From contig CAVNZM010000016.1 in the NCBI GenBank assembly GCA_963693365.1, positions 1,798,001 through 1,862,000 of the forward strand: a stretch of DNA of 64,000 nucleotides, written 5' to 3'. The notes beneath the pieces were generated by a model that was not told where the DNA came from, ran no database searches, and worked only from the letters and a program-made list of their open reading frames with translations. The position numbers were made by a program, and so were the translations under genes. Each line of letters begins with the position of its first letter. Positions within the stretch are counted from its first letter, which is position 1. The stretch comes from Amoebidium appalachense (lineage: Eukaryota; Ichthyosporea). This document shows, in pieces, positions 1 through 29,533 of the stretch.

Positions 1-48
1 TACTGTAACTAGCATTTACGGGTGAGCGTATGCAAATTTTATTTTCAG

Positions 49-148
49 CAAGCTGTTTGAAAGGAGGGGCAACCAGGCCGTGCTCGTGCGCCAGGGCTAC
101 ACAATGATGCGCAGCGAATGGCAGGCTGCATGCATCATGCAAACATAG
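49..148 (+). CDS. C-terminal exon of an unidentified gene entering from the left
   Basis: A clean acceptor (TTTTATTTTCAG) ends at position 48. After one leading base the frame reads 32 residues, starting KLFERRGNQAVLVRQGY and ending with TAG at 146-148. The residue mix is varied and lacks the Thr-His, Cys-Val or Pro runs that mark translated microsatellites here. The upstream exon must end in phase 1 and lies outside the window. I do not recognise the protein. The gene converges tail-to-tail on the minus-strand kinase that stops at 1593. Confidence 0.55.
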
Positions 149-465
149 ATTGAGTGGTTGCCCAGTTTGGAAGCAAATATTACCCATATTATTTTTTGAC
201 AGAGAGAATGTTGTTGATTGTGGGACTGGACGGAAAAACACGCTGCAGATATCGACTTTTAAAAAAAATTGATGGTTGTGAATTGGCTGAGGGTTTATGC
301 ACGTGGTTAGTTGAGTGGGTACCACAACAAAGCGCTAGCGGCTAAGCATCAAGGACTCAGCTGGCCGACTCTTTATAAAGATGTTGTTAGCTGGACAACA
401 GAAGTCACATGAGAATTTCCGTTTTTTTCTTTCCAAACTGAGTTATCCGTCAAGTCTGTGAAGCA

Positions 466-514
<49 letters not shown>

Positions 515-1508
515 TTCGAATTTTGTTTTAAAAAAAAAAAATCTAGTTATTTATGTCACTCACTCCCCACCTATTGTTGAACGGGTTGGGGCTAAAACGG
601 AAGAGATATTCTGAGCTGATCAGCAGAATTTTCTGTCTATCTCGCCAAGCCCACTGCCCAGAACAAGGGCACTGATGCACGTGATCTTCGGTAGTGACAT
701 GGGTGTGTGTACAGTATGTATGCCCAATTCGTGTGTGTTTTTGTGGCCCCCCTCCGCAGAGGGGGAGGGGGGTGGGACTCCGGGGATGAGGGGGCAAAAC
801 AATATAAAAGGAGTGAAGGGGGAGGGGGGGGGGGAGGGGGGGGGGGGGGGGGGGAGCATGGTTGCACGTGTGGTTTCATGGGCCAAATGTTGGATTTTAT
901 TTGCAAATATATTTGAAAGGCACCGTCAACACAAAGCCTACAGAACAGTACGACAGTATTGAAGCGTGCATGCCACAGGATACTAGAGCCCGTGCGAGTG
1001 CAGTCTTTACTGATGAAATATGTCATGTTAACGAGAAACAAGGCAAAAACATTACTAATAGATAAATCCTTAGTAATCCTTGGTGATATGTCAAAATTAA
1101 ACGAGAAAGAATGTTAGCATGTATGAAAGTGACCGTAAAAGTCAAAGAGTGCCACATTTGACTTTTTTTTTTGTTTTTTGATACAAAGAAACCACATCCA
1201 CGTCCATAGTAAATCACATTTCCGAAACTCTCTATCACTGTGCACATGTTTATGCAACATACTATTCCACGCCGAACCGCTATTCTCGAAAAGTGTGTGT
1301 CAATATCTGAAACCGCGAGCACATACCGAACAAGGAAAACATAACAATTACATGAATCCCCCAACCCGACTGAACAGAACCCGAACAAAACAAAACAAAA
1401 CAAAACAAAAGAAAAACAAAAAAGAAAAAGGAAGAAAGAAAGAAAGAAAAAACACTAATATTACAAATTCCCGCACCAATCCTACCCGAGGAACATGCAC
1501 AATCACTA

Positions 1509-1539
<31 letters not shown>

Positions 1540-1592
1540 CAATAAAAGTACTGTGCGCACGTGCTAGCAGGTACCGTTTGCACTTTGCGTAT
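149..1592. other. Intergenic spacer between convergent genes
   Basis: No coding region is visible. The stretch holds the 3' flanks of both convergent genes, a pure G run of about 48 at 465-512, a second G-rich run at 817-854, an A-rich (AAAAC)n/(GAAA)n stretch around 1385-1450 and a short (CA)n at 1511-1539. The open frames are low-complexity translations. Confidence 0.7.
465..512. repeat. Poly-G homopolymer
   Basis: An uninterrupted G run of about 48 bases followed by TTTTCGAA. It is one of dozens of G or C runs longer than 20 in the window. The exact length is unlikely to be reliable. Confidence 0.9.
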
Positions 1593-8575
<6,983 letters not shown>

Positions 8576-8717
8576 CTGGCGGGGGGGACGGGGCGGGGGT
8601 ACGTCGGAGGGTGGGGCCGTGGAGGTGGGGGGAGGGAAGAGGGGCGGGTGTTGCCGGCCCGTCTTTCTTTTCCGGCTGCTTGCCGAGCAGTTGCTTGATT
8701 TTGTGCATGGCAGCGGA
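8576..8717 (-). other. Possible upstream coding segment of kinase A, out of frame as assembled
   Basis: After an AG at 8719-8718 the minus strand reads SAAMHKIKQLLGKQPEKKDG and then a Pro-rich stretch leading toward the kinase exon. This frame is offset by one base from the kinase frame that begins HQYGTNLLDDFEL at 8575. No usable GT donor lies between them, but two G runs (near 8581-8600) do. A one-base homopolymer error would join the frames into a Lys-rich start plus Pro linker. Otherwise the real exon starts at the CAG ending at 8576 and this segment is non-coding. Confidence 0.35.
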
Positions 8718-8867
8718 CTTGTGGGAAAGAGAGGGGGAGGGAGGGGAGAGGGGCAGGGGGGAGGGGAGAGGAGGAGGGGGGAGGGGAAGAGGAGGGAAGG
8801 GCCGGAGGGGGGGGGGGGGGGGGGGGGAGGGCAGGGGAGGGAGGAAGGAGGGAAGCGGGCAAGGTTG

Positions 8868-9085
8868 GAATGAGTTACAGAGTATAAGGTACACATCTGC
8901 GACGGACAGCACGGGGGTGGGAGGGAGGGGAGGGTGGGCTTGAGTATGCAAAACTGGGTACGAACGAATCATTCATGAGGACAACACGATGATGATTTTG
9001 CAGAACACACACATTGTGAATCATAAGTAGAGCCCATTGCCCGGAAAGGGGGGGGAACGGGGCAAGTCATCCACAGTGGCCAAGT
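8868..9085 (+). repeat. Copy of dispersed repeat R, extended
   Basis: It starts GAATGAGTTACAGAGTATAA, contains GGACAACACGATGATGATTT and ends with AAGTAGAGCCCATTGCCCGG plus the tail CAAGTCATCCACAGTGGCCA. The tail matches the 3' extension of the copies at 13796 and 60160. A G-rich insertion interrupts it after about 55 bp. Confidence 0.7.
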
Positions 9086-9115
9086 TTGGAAAAGTCGGTG
9101 TGTGTGGGTGTGTGT

Positions 9116-9118
<3 letters not shown>

Positions 9119-9170
<52 letters not shown>
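9119..9170. repeat. Poly-G homopolymer of about 52
   Basis: One of the longest pure G runs in the window. It immediately precedes an R copy at 9172. Confidence 0.9.
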
Positions 9171-9171
<1 letters not shown>

Positions 9172-9330
9172 TAAAATGTGCCACAGAGGATGAAGCACAC
9201 ACAGAAGTTGCAGAGCACACATAAAGAGTATGTGTCATAAGTAGCAGATTCCGGGGGCGGGGTGGGGTGGGGGGGGGGGGGGGGGGGGGGGGGGGAGTTG
9301 AAGTCATCCACCGTACCCGACTTCCCATTC
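9172..9330 (+). repeat. Copy of dispersed repeat R
   Basis: It starts at the end of a 52-base G run with ATAAAATGTGCCACAGAGGA, carries CACATAAAGAGTATGTGTCA, is interrupted by a G run at 9271-9296, and ends with AGTCATCCACCGTACCCGAC. Confidence 0.7.
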
Positions 9331-9403
9331 AGGGGGGCAGGGGTAGGGGAAACAAATGGGTGCGCGCGCGCGCGCGCGAGTGTGTGTGTGTGTGTGTGTC
9401 TGT

Positions 9404-9485
<82 letters not shown>

Positions 9486-10025
9486 GTGTGCATGTATATG
9501 TGTGTGTGTATCTGTGGCTTGTGTCGTGCAATAAACCCATCTATGGTTGTGCCATGGTGAAACAACAAATAAGCATCTGAGAGGTGAAAGAGTTGTGTAT
9601 ATGATAGGGAGCAGAGCTAGAATATGTAAGAGGATCAGGGGAGATCAAGCTTTGAGGGGGGGGGGGCAGGAGGAAACGAGGACACAATGCAGGGCGGAAC
9701 GGGAAGAAGAGGGGGGGGGGGGGGGAGGGGAGGGGGGGGGGGGGGGGGGGGGGGCAAGGGGCCGGTAATAAGCCAAAAGTTACAGGCATCACATGGCATA
9801 CTAAGTGTGCTATTCCTGGGCGAAAATGTCAACAGTATGTGGGAGCAGGAAGGAGGGGAGGGGGGGGGGGGGGGGGGGGGGGGGGGTCCTTGTGTGTGCT
9901 TGTGCGTGTGTGCGCGCGCACGTGCCTGTGTGTTTGTGCGTGTGTGTGTGGGTGTATGTGTGCGTATGTGCATGTGTGCGCGCGGGTGCTAGAACTGCTG
10001 TGCATGTGCATTGGGACAGTGCATT

Positions 10026-10167
<142 letters not shown>

Positions 10168-10398
10168 GGAAGTTGACGGCACATACAGGTGTAAATGTGT
10201 CATATAAACGCACTGCCAGTTTCACAAAATACACGTGCACCGGCAACACACAAGAACCAAACTGTTAAGAAATACGGAAACCCAAAAACCTTCTTCAGAT
10301 ACAGGACAAAAAGAAAAAGGCAGCATTAATTGGATCACAATTAACGACACGTGAGCCAGCCAAACACACATGCAAGCACATGCGCGCGCGTGCGCACG

Positions 10399-10486
<88 letters not shown>

Positions 10487-10491
10487 CACCC

Positions 10492-10543
<52 letters not shown>

Positions 10544-10829
10544 CACGCATGCACACACGCACAAACACACACAGCATCAGCACACCCAGCAGAAGGTGTG
10601 CCTCCTTACATACACAACTGCTAACACACGCACACAGATACTGCCCCCCCCCCTCCCCCCTCCCACCTCCTCCCGTCTTCATCCCTCCGTCTTCTCTCTG
10701 TCTATATCCCTTCTCCCCCAACCCCATCCCACCCGCCCCTTCTCCCTTCCCCCACTCCCCTCCCCCCTCCCCCCCCCCCCCCCCCCCCCAAACACACAAG
10801 CACACACAGACAAACAGACAACCACACAC

Positions 10830-10892
10830 CGCTTCAACCAATCGAGCCATTCACGAGCCCCCGTACCAGTATAGCGCGCACAAACCCTTATG
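10830..10892 (-). CDS. Candidate small exon, possibly the end of a PH-type domain upstream of kinase A
   Basis: The minus strand has an acceptor TTTTTGTTGCAG and, 63 bases later, a donor GCG|GTGTGTGG. The intervening frame reads IRVCARYTGTGAREWLDWLK. An A-R-E-W-L-x-W-L pattern resembles the C-terminal helix of a PH domain, which PKDs carry before the kinase domain. The exon ends in phase 2, which does not fit directly onto the 8575 exon, so at least one exon would be missing. Weak, position-based call. Confidence 0.25.
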
Positions 10893-12794
10893 CTGCAACA
10901 AAAATTCATCTGAATACGTTCCTTTCCCTGTAGCTCATTCAAGAGCAAAAGAGACTGACCTTTGTGTGTGCAGACTGAGATGCTAAACACAGTGATAAAT
11001 GACTCGAAATGATTGGAAAAAAGGAAAGGAAACGCAACAATAGCTCACCTTTAACAATGTGCCAACTACTGAAGTTTCTGACGTATCTCCTGATAGTGAG
11101 GAGAATACAACTCAAACCAGCCTCACCAATGTAAATATGTTCTCTGAGTGACAGAAATCAAAGCACATCAACATGAGCAAGAGAGAGCTAGGCTACACAT
11201 GTGTACTGAAAATAGTGCCTGTAAACCAACACTATTTAGCATTGCACTAACAATAGTTTTTATGACAGTTCTTTCAGGGTATCATTTATCGCATCTACCC
11301 TACACTCTTCAAACCCTTCTACCCTCTATAAGTTCTCTTTTCACTTCTTTTCTTTTTCAGCTGCCTTTTTTTTTTTTTTTTTTTTTTTTTTGGTGAACTT
11401 GCCTGTGGCGATCACGGCCTGCCAACAAAATTTGCAATCCAGCGCTGGGCAGCCAATAGTCTTCGAGCAAATGACGTCATATATATTTTAAAAGCAGGCG
11501 CAAAAAGTCTAGACATAACACTCATAGTGCACACAATGTAGACTACATTAGGCCATAGGTTTCAGTTTTTGAGCGACAAATACAGCCCATGATTTGTATG
11601 CAATGGTATTGGCCTTGTGGTTAAAGCATATAAACCCGAATAAATCTGTGTTGCTTTGGGCCAATCCAACGCAAGTCGAAAAACGCGGTGTTGCCAATTC
11701 AGTCCTAAAAGTGTGAGATGGCCAAAAGCACCCGTTCTGCACACGTTTTGTTTTTTTGCAAGGTTAATGTGACGTAAGGAATAGTCAACACTAGGAGAAT
11801 GACTGCCTAGAGTCTAGGGAAATTACAAGGACATATTAGGTCGCCCTGGGCCTGGAATGACTCGGAATACATAGTGCAGTTGTGCATATCATAATCACTC
11901 TCATCATCACACGGTTGACGATGCACGCGTGATCGAGGGCTCGAGGAGATCGCGTGTGTGACGTGTGCTTGCTTTATGTCCACGTCTTTTCGGGCTACTA
12001 GCCCCTATCACTACTTAGTGTATACGTAGAAATGTGGAGCATTACAAACCCCCTCAGGACCTCTCCCTCCCCTCCTCAGCGCACCCACAAGATGCTCATG
12101 ACCCGGTGTTAATTATCAGGCTCCACCCCCCCCCCCTCCGGCCCCCCCCCCCCCCCCCCTTCCCCCCCCCCTTCCCGGGCCCCCCTCCCTTCTTCCCCCG
12201 ACGACTGGGGAATCCTCGGCTCCATCTGGATCCCCCCCCCCCCCCCCCCCTCCCCCCCTCCCCGCCCCCAGCAACAACACACTGGACACGTGCAACTACT
12301 GCACATGTCATACACACATAATTCTTCCCTGCCGCATCATGTATAGGTAATGGGGGCTGATGACTCGGGGGATACATGGGTGGGAGGAGCTAGGGAAGCC
12401 CAGAACGCAACAGGATCCAATAATACCGTGTTGCGAAATACTTGGTGATAGCAGTTAATGTTTACACATGCGCAAACGCAACCAAAGCAGGGCGGTTTGG
12501 AATCGGACCATCATGGACTCACTATAAAAACTAAAACGCTCAATAAGTGTTACTAAAAAAACTAAAAAACTAAAGTGTTACACATCACGCCCGTAATCGG
12601 GAGACTCGGAGACCACCATGCGAACTCAACGTCTCCAAATGCAATGTTTCATATGTTGCCCATTAGACATGCACATATCGTGAACCCCGGGCGCTTAGCA
12701 CGGACAACACGCATTCAACGACATTCAGACATGTATTTATTGGAAAAAACACTAGCTGGAGCGGCATAGCTGTTTGCCTGCACACACCCCCCCC

Positions 12795-12831
<37 letters not shown>

Positions 12832-13567
12832 TTCAGCTCCCCCTTCCCCCTGTCTTCACACCCTCCTTCCGTTGGCACCTCTAAGCAACAGGAAACTTTC
12901 CTCAGGCTGAGGCCCCGGCAAGAGCACAATGTTATGTTCATGTGAATACCCGTCCATTCAAACAAACTTACACCAGAAGTATTGCCAAGACTTCAATCAG
13001 TGCAAAATCTATCGTAAAATCCACTGTGATAAATATCTATGATACATAGTGAGTGTGCATATATATAAAAAGTTTTTATAAAACTAAAAAAAAGTAGAAA
13101 AATACTTGTATCATAGAGTACTTGGCCACCCATTACAGTTATAATTACTATTTCAAACATGCATCATTCAAGTCTACTTCTAGTTTAACTTATGTTCCTC
13201 CAAAATCATGGACGCAATTATTTAGCCAGCACGGCAACTTGCAGCACAGGTGGTGGGGCAACTACTGCCCCTACATTAGTTTTTGATTACAAGTTACATT
13301 TCATCGTTAAAACCCAGCCAATGTGAGTACACGTATATACATCCCAGCGATAGAAATGTACTTATGTGCGCGCACGCATGTGTGTGTGCTGACATGTGAC
13401 AGTGTGGTATTGGTTGCTCTGGAAAAGTTAGGGCACATGTTGGAGACATAGATGTGTGTTTGCATATGCGAAAAAGTGTGTGTGTGTGTGCAAGTGTGTT
13501 TTTTGTGTGTACTAGCTAGCTCAGTGAGAAAGGGAATGTAGCCGCGTTGTGCGTCACGCCCGCTGCT

Positions 13568-13657
13568 TCATCCCTTGATGTAATTTTCTGGCTGGAAAAC
13601 ACCCGGGCAGCCAATCCTCTGCTCCAACACCTTCAGGTCCGACGCAAGTTGGCCATC
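13568..13657 (-). pseudogene. Orphan last exon of a PKD-like kinase (B)
   Basis: After TTTTCAG (AG at 13659-13658) the minus strand reads 29 residues starting DGQLASDLKVLEQRIGC, then TGA. Length (90 nt) and phase equal the last exon of kinase A, and the pattern D-x-Q/K-L-x-x-D/E-L-x-x-L-E is shared with A and C. No preceding C-lobe exon is visible upstream on this strand before kinase C begins on the other strand at 15176. It is most likely a remnant of a rearranged duplicate. A functional gene with unrecognised exons is the alternative. Confidence 0.6.
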
Positions 13658-13750
13658 CTGAAAACATGCAGTCAAAGAATCTTAGTAGGATGTAACGATA
13701 TGGTGTGTGTGCGTGCACGCGCGCGCGTGTGTGTAGGCCTGGGAGGGGAA

Positions 13751-13795
<45 letters not shown>

Positions 13796-13796
<1 letters not shown>

Positions 13797-14075
13797 TTGA
13801 ATGCGTCAAAAAGTACGAAGTACACAAGAACAAACGGATAACACGATGCAGAATGCAAGCCATACATAAAGAGTATGCATAATAAGCAGAGCCCATCCTC
13901 AGGGGGGGCCCACGTCATCCACAGTACCCGAGTTTCGACCTATTCCCCTCGTTAACGAAACCCAACTCAGATACTGTTTCACTTGAACATGAGTAGGTCA
14001 CCCGTCTTGATCAGAGACGAGCAGGGTTGCTTATGCAGGCAAGGGCAGTGGGAAAGGCCGGGGGTTAAAGTTGCA
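13796..14075 (+). repeat. Best full-length copy of dispersed repeat R
   Basis: It follows a G run of about 44. The first 105 bp, starting TTTGAATGCGTCAAAAAGTA, are nearly identical to 28022-28130. The rest, including CAACTCAGATACTGTTTCAC, CTTGATCAGA and GAGCAGG, matches 60260-60412. The copy therefore defines an R unit of about 280 bp with two co-linear halves. Confidence 0.8.
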
Positions 14076-14537
14076 GCAGTAAGCAGAAGCAAGAAAAATA
14101 TAGATAGGAACTCAGGAGACGGGGCTTCTAGGAAGCTCCCCCGTCGATACCTAAGTCGATACTTCCCTGGCTAACATACTACACCAGCTGAAAAGAATTA
14201 AGTCCCGAAGGCCACAGAATTCGTAATCAGAGGGGAAAATATGAGATTTGACCCACGCCGCAGGGTAGTAACACGCTTACTAGGGCGGAACTTTATCGTC
14301 TTCGAACGGAAAGCTATGCCCCCGGATGTCGGGGGGATTACGTGCTGGGAAAATCAGAAGCAAACCTATACTATCCACCCCCCCCCCCCCCCCCCCCCCT
14401 TCAACACCATTGCCGGCTCCCCCCCCCCCCCCCCCTCCCCCCTCCCCCCCGCTTCCCCTTCCCCAGCATCTTAAACCCGCCCCCCGCCCACCTCTCACCC
14501 ACAAAACCACCAACGTGCTGGCATCCACGCAACATAC

Positions 14538-15173
<636 letters not shown>

Positions 15174-15175
15174 AG

Positions 15176-24461
<9,286 letters not shown>

Positions 24462-24462
24462 T

Positions 24463-24790
24463 GTTAGGTTTTTAGGCTGACACCCTTTGTTTGGGAATGG
24501 GTTTTTAGGCTAACGCACTTGTTTGGGAATGGGATTTTAGGCTAACGCACTTGTTTGGGAATGGGTTTTATGACTGCCACTCATTTTTTGCATGTTTGGG
24601 TTAGGTATTTAGGATGTTTTGGGTAGGTTTGTAGGTTGACATTCATGTTTGGAGTAGGTTTTTGGAATGTTTAGGTTGGGTTTCTGGCTGACACTCCTGT
24701 TCGCGATGAATTTTTGGGGTGACGTTTTCAGGTTGGGTTTTTGGTGTGTTTGGGTGAAGTTTTTAGGCTGACGTTAGGCTGACACTGTTG
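24463..24790 (+). repeat. Degenerate ~33-bp tandem repeats downstream of kinase C
   Basis: It begins directly after the TAA of kinase C. Units of the form TTTTTAGGCTGACACTCTTG then TTTGGGAATGGG recur about eight to ten times with decreasing similarity. The first three are almost identical (24473-24566). It probably lies in the 3' UTR. Confidence 0.8.
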
Positions 24791-25014
24791 TCGCCACTTC
24801 AACAAACGTGTCCTACACCTCATTTGAGATGTTCGACCTGGCTTTTTGTTTTTGTTCTTTTCGTTGTCTTTCTTCTTCCTTTTCCATGTCTCTCTTTTCC
24901 TCTCTGTTGTTGTTGTTGTAGTTATTTTGTTTTATCGGTTGGTGTTCGAAGAGTCTTATATCAATACTAACTCAGAGCAACACAAGGCTTTTCTTTTATG
25001 GTGGTGGTGGTGGT

Positions 25015-25057
<43 letters not shown>

Positions 25058-25099
25058 ATTTTGTTTCGGCAGACTGCGGCTATAATATGCTTAAGATAC

Positions 25100-25426
25100 C
25101 TATTTTTAGGATGTAAGCGCATAATTTTGATTGGCCGCCGCTGCTTAGTTGGTTTATTATAGCGGATATGATCCCGCCACGAGAACTATTTGTAGATAGC
25201 ATCTTAGATATGTTGAAATTCAGTTCGTCTATCTAGCAGAACTGCTGAATGACTGCCCCAGGAAGGCGGTTCCAAGAATCCAGATAGCACCTAGATATGT
25301 GAAAATTCCACTGGAGCTATCTAACACACCTCCGATACTGGGAAGGGGGGTGGCAAGTAAATATCGAATCGTAATACGGACTGTTCAAAAGTATTGGAAA
25401 CATCGACACCAAAAAGACGCATGTCA

Positions 25427-25467
<41 letters not shown>

Positions 25468-25788
25468 CAACACCGGCCACCACCCCCACCACCAAAAAAA
25501 ATAAAAAAAATAAAAAATGTCCGAATTGATTGGACAAATCCATTTATTAACTTATTCTTCGGCCGTCTGATTGGGCCACAATGGTTATGTGGCCAATCAG
25601 CGGCCTGGTAGAGGAGGCTTATTGGTAAATAAGTCGACCTTAGATCGGTCGTCTATTAGCATATTCCCCGTCGCCTCCTCTCTCATCGCCCACCCTCCCG
25701 CCCGCACATATTTTCTTTTCCCATCGCAGCTTTCAAGCTTATTTCGACACACACACACATACACACGCACGCACGCACGCACGCACGA

Positions 25789-25852
<64 letters not shown>

Positions 25853-25949
25853 ACACGCACGCGTGCACACACACACACATGTGCACACACGCACACCGCA
25901 CACACGCCTGCGCGCGCAGACGCACATAACATATATCTGCACACGGGCA

Positions 25950-25993
<44 letters not shown>

Positions 25994-26248
25994 TGTGTGT
26001 GTGTCTGGGGGTGTGTGCTCCCTCGGTAGCAATAGCTTCTAGTGGATTCGGTCCAGTGGGCCGAATCAGTTTTGTGTATTGTGGGACGATTCGATCCGGT
26101 ATTGTGGAGTGTGAGTCGAGCCAATAAAGCAATGAAAGCAAGTATAAGTTATAAATAAGTAAATAAATAAATAAATAAATAAATATATCCTGATATATAT
26201 ATGAACATTCAAAAAAAAATTTAAAAAAAATGGATTGGTAGCTCACGT

Positions 26249-26290
<42 letters not shown>

Positions 26291-27099
26291 TGACACCCAC
26301 TCAGGCCCACACCCACAACCATACCCACAGACATACAGACACACACAAACACACACATACACCCCGGATATTCATTGCCCACATGCACGCACGCACGCAT
26401 GCACACTCACAAACCCGCACACACGCACACGCGCAATGTCACACCTTTAATTTAAGTGTGCACAGTAGCACATACACAAGAAACCCATATACACGTGCTC
26501 GCAAACACACGCACATCCGGACACTGACACGCATGCGAGCACACACTAAGATGCACGCTTCCGCACCCACATCACACAACACTCACACACACACTTTTCT
26601 AACCACTGAACTACAATCTTACATGACCACAAGTGGGCCGGGGTCCGAACAAAGGAGGTACAAATGATTTGCACGAAAATTCGTAAAACACATGCGGCCA
26701 ATCAGAAATTTGCTTTATTACACAAATCACAAACCCACACTGCCTGCAGCGTGCAGTCACCCACGGCCACAGCTCCCTCACAGTTACCGTGCAGGCCCTG
26801 CTTATTGGACGCTTGGTACATACCTTGACCATATATGGTGAAAATTGCATGACTGGATCATTAATGAAAAGCGTGAACGTAACCTGCCTAGTATCTACTT
26901 GCACACACTTTAACAAGTAATGTGATAGAATGGAAATGGGAGAGGCACCAAAAACGAAATCCAACCCGTTTCGTCAGTCAAAACCTATATATGACGGGTA
27001 CATTAACCTCCCACAATAGATTTTAACTTTTATACCATACAATAAACCAACAGTGGGTTGAGTTCCTGCCCAGCCAATGGGAGCAGTCCGTTCATCCAC
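25100..27099. other. Spacer between convergent kinase C and p23
   Basis: No gene is supported. It contains two diverged copies of a 70-bp stretch (25195-25250 and 25281-25335, both with AGATAGCA-CTAGATATGT), a hairpin with CCAAT motifs (25561-25605), (CA)n at 25794-25850, G run 25951-25990, an AATAAATA tract at 26158-26185 and more CA. A minus-strand frame at 26611-26964 has ordinary residue composition but no recognisable domain. Confidence 0.6.
25561..25605. other. Imperfect palindrome with inverted CCAAT boxes
   Basis: Arms GGCCGTCTGATTGGGCCACA and TGTGGCCAATCAGCGGCC pair over about 18 positions around a small loop, with each arm carrying ATTGG or CCAAT. It may be a structural element or the end of a decayed foldback repeat. 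Confidence 0.5.
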
Positions 27100-27540
27100 T
27101 TAGTCCTCCAGCTCGGGGGGCATGTCTGCAGAAACAAAAACTTGTTAAGGGGGGTTTCTTTTGGGAATCCGGGTCGGGTCAGAACCGTAATCGATTTACG
27201 CTTTGTGATTGGCTAGATGCGCATCAAATAGCATTTTGCCCAAATCCGAACGGGTCAATAAATCGGCCTAAATGAAGTCTCCTTCAAATTTCATTAAAAT
27301 AAAACCTGAATTCCAGAAAGGGGAGAAGACAAAGAAAAAAAAGAAAAGGAGAGAAAATAATAGATGAAGAGGAAGGAGGAAGAAAGAAAACCAAACACCC
27401 ACTCTTCCCTTATTCACACCTGTCCTAAACACGCACAAGTGATCAGACGCAGTTCGGGTGTATCCCTCTTTGGGGGGAGGGGGGGGAAAATCCGGAACAC
27501 GGTGTCGGGCTTCACTTTCCCCCCCCCCCCCCCCCCCCCC

Positions 27541-27574
<34 letters not shown>

Positions 27575-28367
27575 TACACGATGAGAAACACGGCGCAAGG
27601 AGCAGAATACATAATAGATGCCAGAGCACACAGGCATGTATCAAACATATGCAGTGCCCATCGCCGGGAGGAGGGGGGGGGGGGGGGGGGGGGGATCAAC
27701 ATGTTTCATGCATCCCCAGTTAAATGTTTAATCACACTACATTACATACACATTCAGACGTGCACACACCCACCACACATACACATACGCATACACAAAC
27801 ACAATTCCACACATACACACACGCACGCGCCCGCGACCGTGCATACTAACACAAGAACACAAGCACACACCACGGAGGAGACAGGGGAATGTATGGAGAG
27901 GTGGGAGGAGGGGGAGAGTTTGTGTGTGTGTGGGTGTGTGGGTGGGTGTGTGTGTGGGTCGAGTGAGGGGTGGGGGTGGGTGGGTGTGTGTGTGTGTGTA
28001 GGGGGAGGGGGGGGGGGGGGGGTTTGAATGCGTCAAAAAGTACGAAGTACACAAGAACAAACGGATAACACGATGCAGAATGCAAGCCATACATAAAGAG
28101 TATGCATAATAAGCAGAGCCCATCCTCAGAGGGGGGGGGGGGGGGGGGGGGGGATATGCCATATCCAGGATACAAAGTTCACATGCACAGCAAAAAAAAA
28201 AAAAAAAAAAAAAAAATCGTGATACGAATGTGCAACAAAAAACAGACACACAAGTCATGAAACATCCCCCCCGGAGGGGGGAAGGGGGAAAAGGGGGGAA
28301 AGGGGATGGGGGGGTACACACCATCCTCATCGTCTTCGTCCTCAGCGTCCTGAGGGACCAGATGTGC

Positions 28368-28405
<38 letters not shown>

Positions 28406-28731
28406 GTGTGCTTGGGTTGTGTGCATTCGTGTTTGTGAGTGTCCGTGTTTGTGTGTGTGTGTGTTGTGTGTGCACACGCGTGCTTGTGTGTGTTATTGTG
28501 TGTGTGATTGTGTGGCGCGCACATGCAAGCTCGTCTGTGTGTGTGTGTGTGTGTGTGTGTGATCTGCCAGCGTGTCGATGGGAGGGAGGGAGAAGGGAGA
28601 GAGAGGGGGGGGGGGGGGGGGGGGGGGGACATTTCGTCAGCATTGGATTAGGACAACAAGACTGTGGCTTCAACAATCATTACTGCCTGAGCATGCTCTT
28701 GATAAACATGCATGTGTGTGTTTGTGTATGT

Positions 28732-28784
<53 letters not shown>

Positions 28785-28895
28785 TGTATCTCACTCTCTC
28801 TCTCTCTCCCTCCCTCTCTCTCTACCCTCCCCCCCCCCCCCCTCTCTGTGTGTATGTGTCTGAGCGGTTTTAGTTGTGGCTGGAAGAGCCAGAAG

Positions 28896-28942
<47 letters not shown>

Positions 28943-29025
28943 CTCCCCCCCCTCCCTTTCCCCACAAAGAGAAAACACCTTTTTCTCCCCCCGGCCCCTG
29001 CGTTGATAATGTTGTTGAGTTTGGC

Positions 29026-29112
<87 letters not shown>

Positions 29113-29387
29113 TGTGCACGCTTGTGTGTGGGGTGGTTCTTATGTGTGACAGAGTACGAAATCCACTATGATCGGACGGCCAAACACAATACAGGGGTAA
29201 GATGTTGGAGCCCCCTCGGAGTGAGGGGGGAAGGGGGGGAGGGGGGGGGGGGGGGGGGGGCTTCATACCATGCCGCCTGCCCCTTGCTTCATCATGCTAG
29301 CAAAGTCCATCCCTCCCATGTCACCCATTCCGCCCATCCCTCCCATACCCCCCATGCCACCGGCACCACCCATTTGCGCCAACATCT

Positions 29388-29473
<86 letters not shown>

Positions 29474-29497
29474 TGTGTGTGGGTGTGGGTGCACGCA

Positions 29498-29533
<36 letters not shown>

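Noticed and set aside
11395-11440. Minus-strand AVIATGKFT segment after a TTGGCAG acceptor
   Set aside because: It runs straight into a poly-A tract on that strand with no donor, so it is likely chance.
26611-26964. Minus-strand 117-codon frame downstream of p23
   Set aside because: No domain, no neighbouring exon signals, and the region looks like decayed repeat and spacer DNA.
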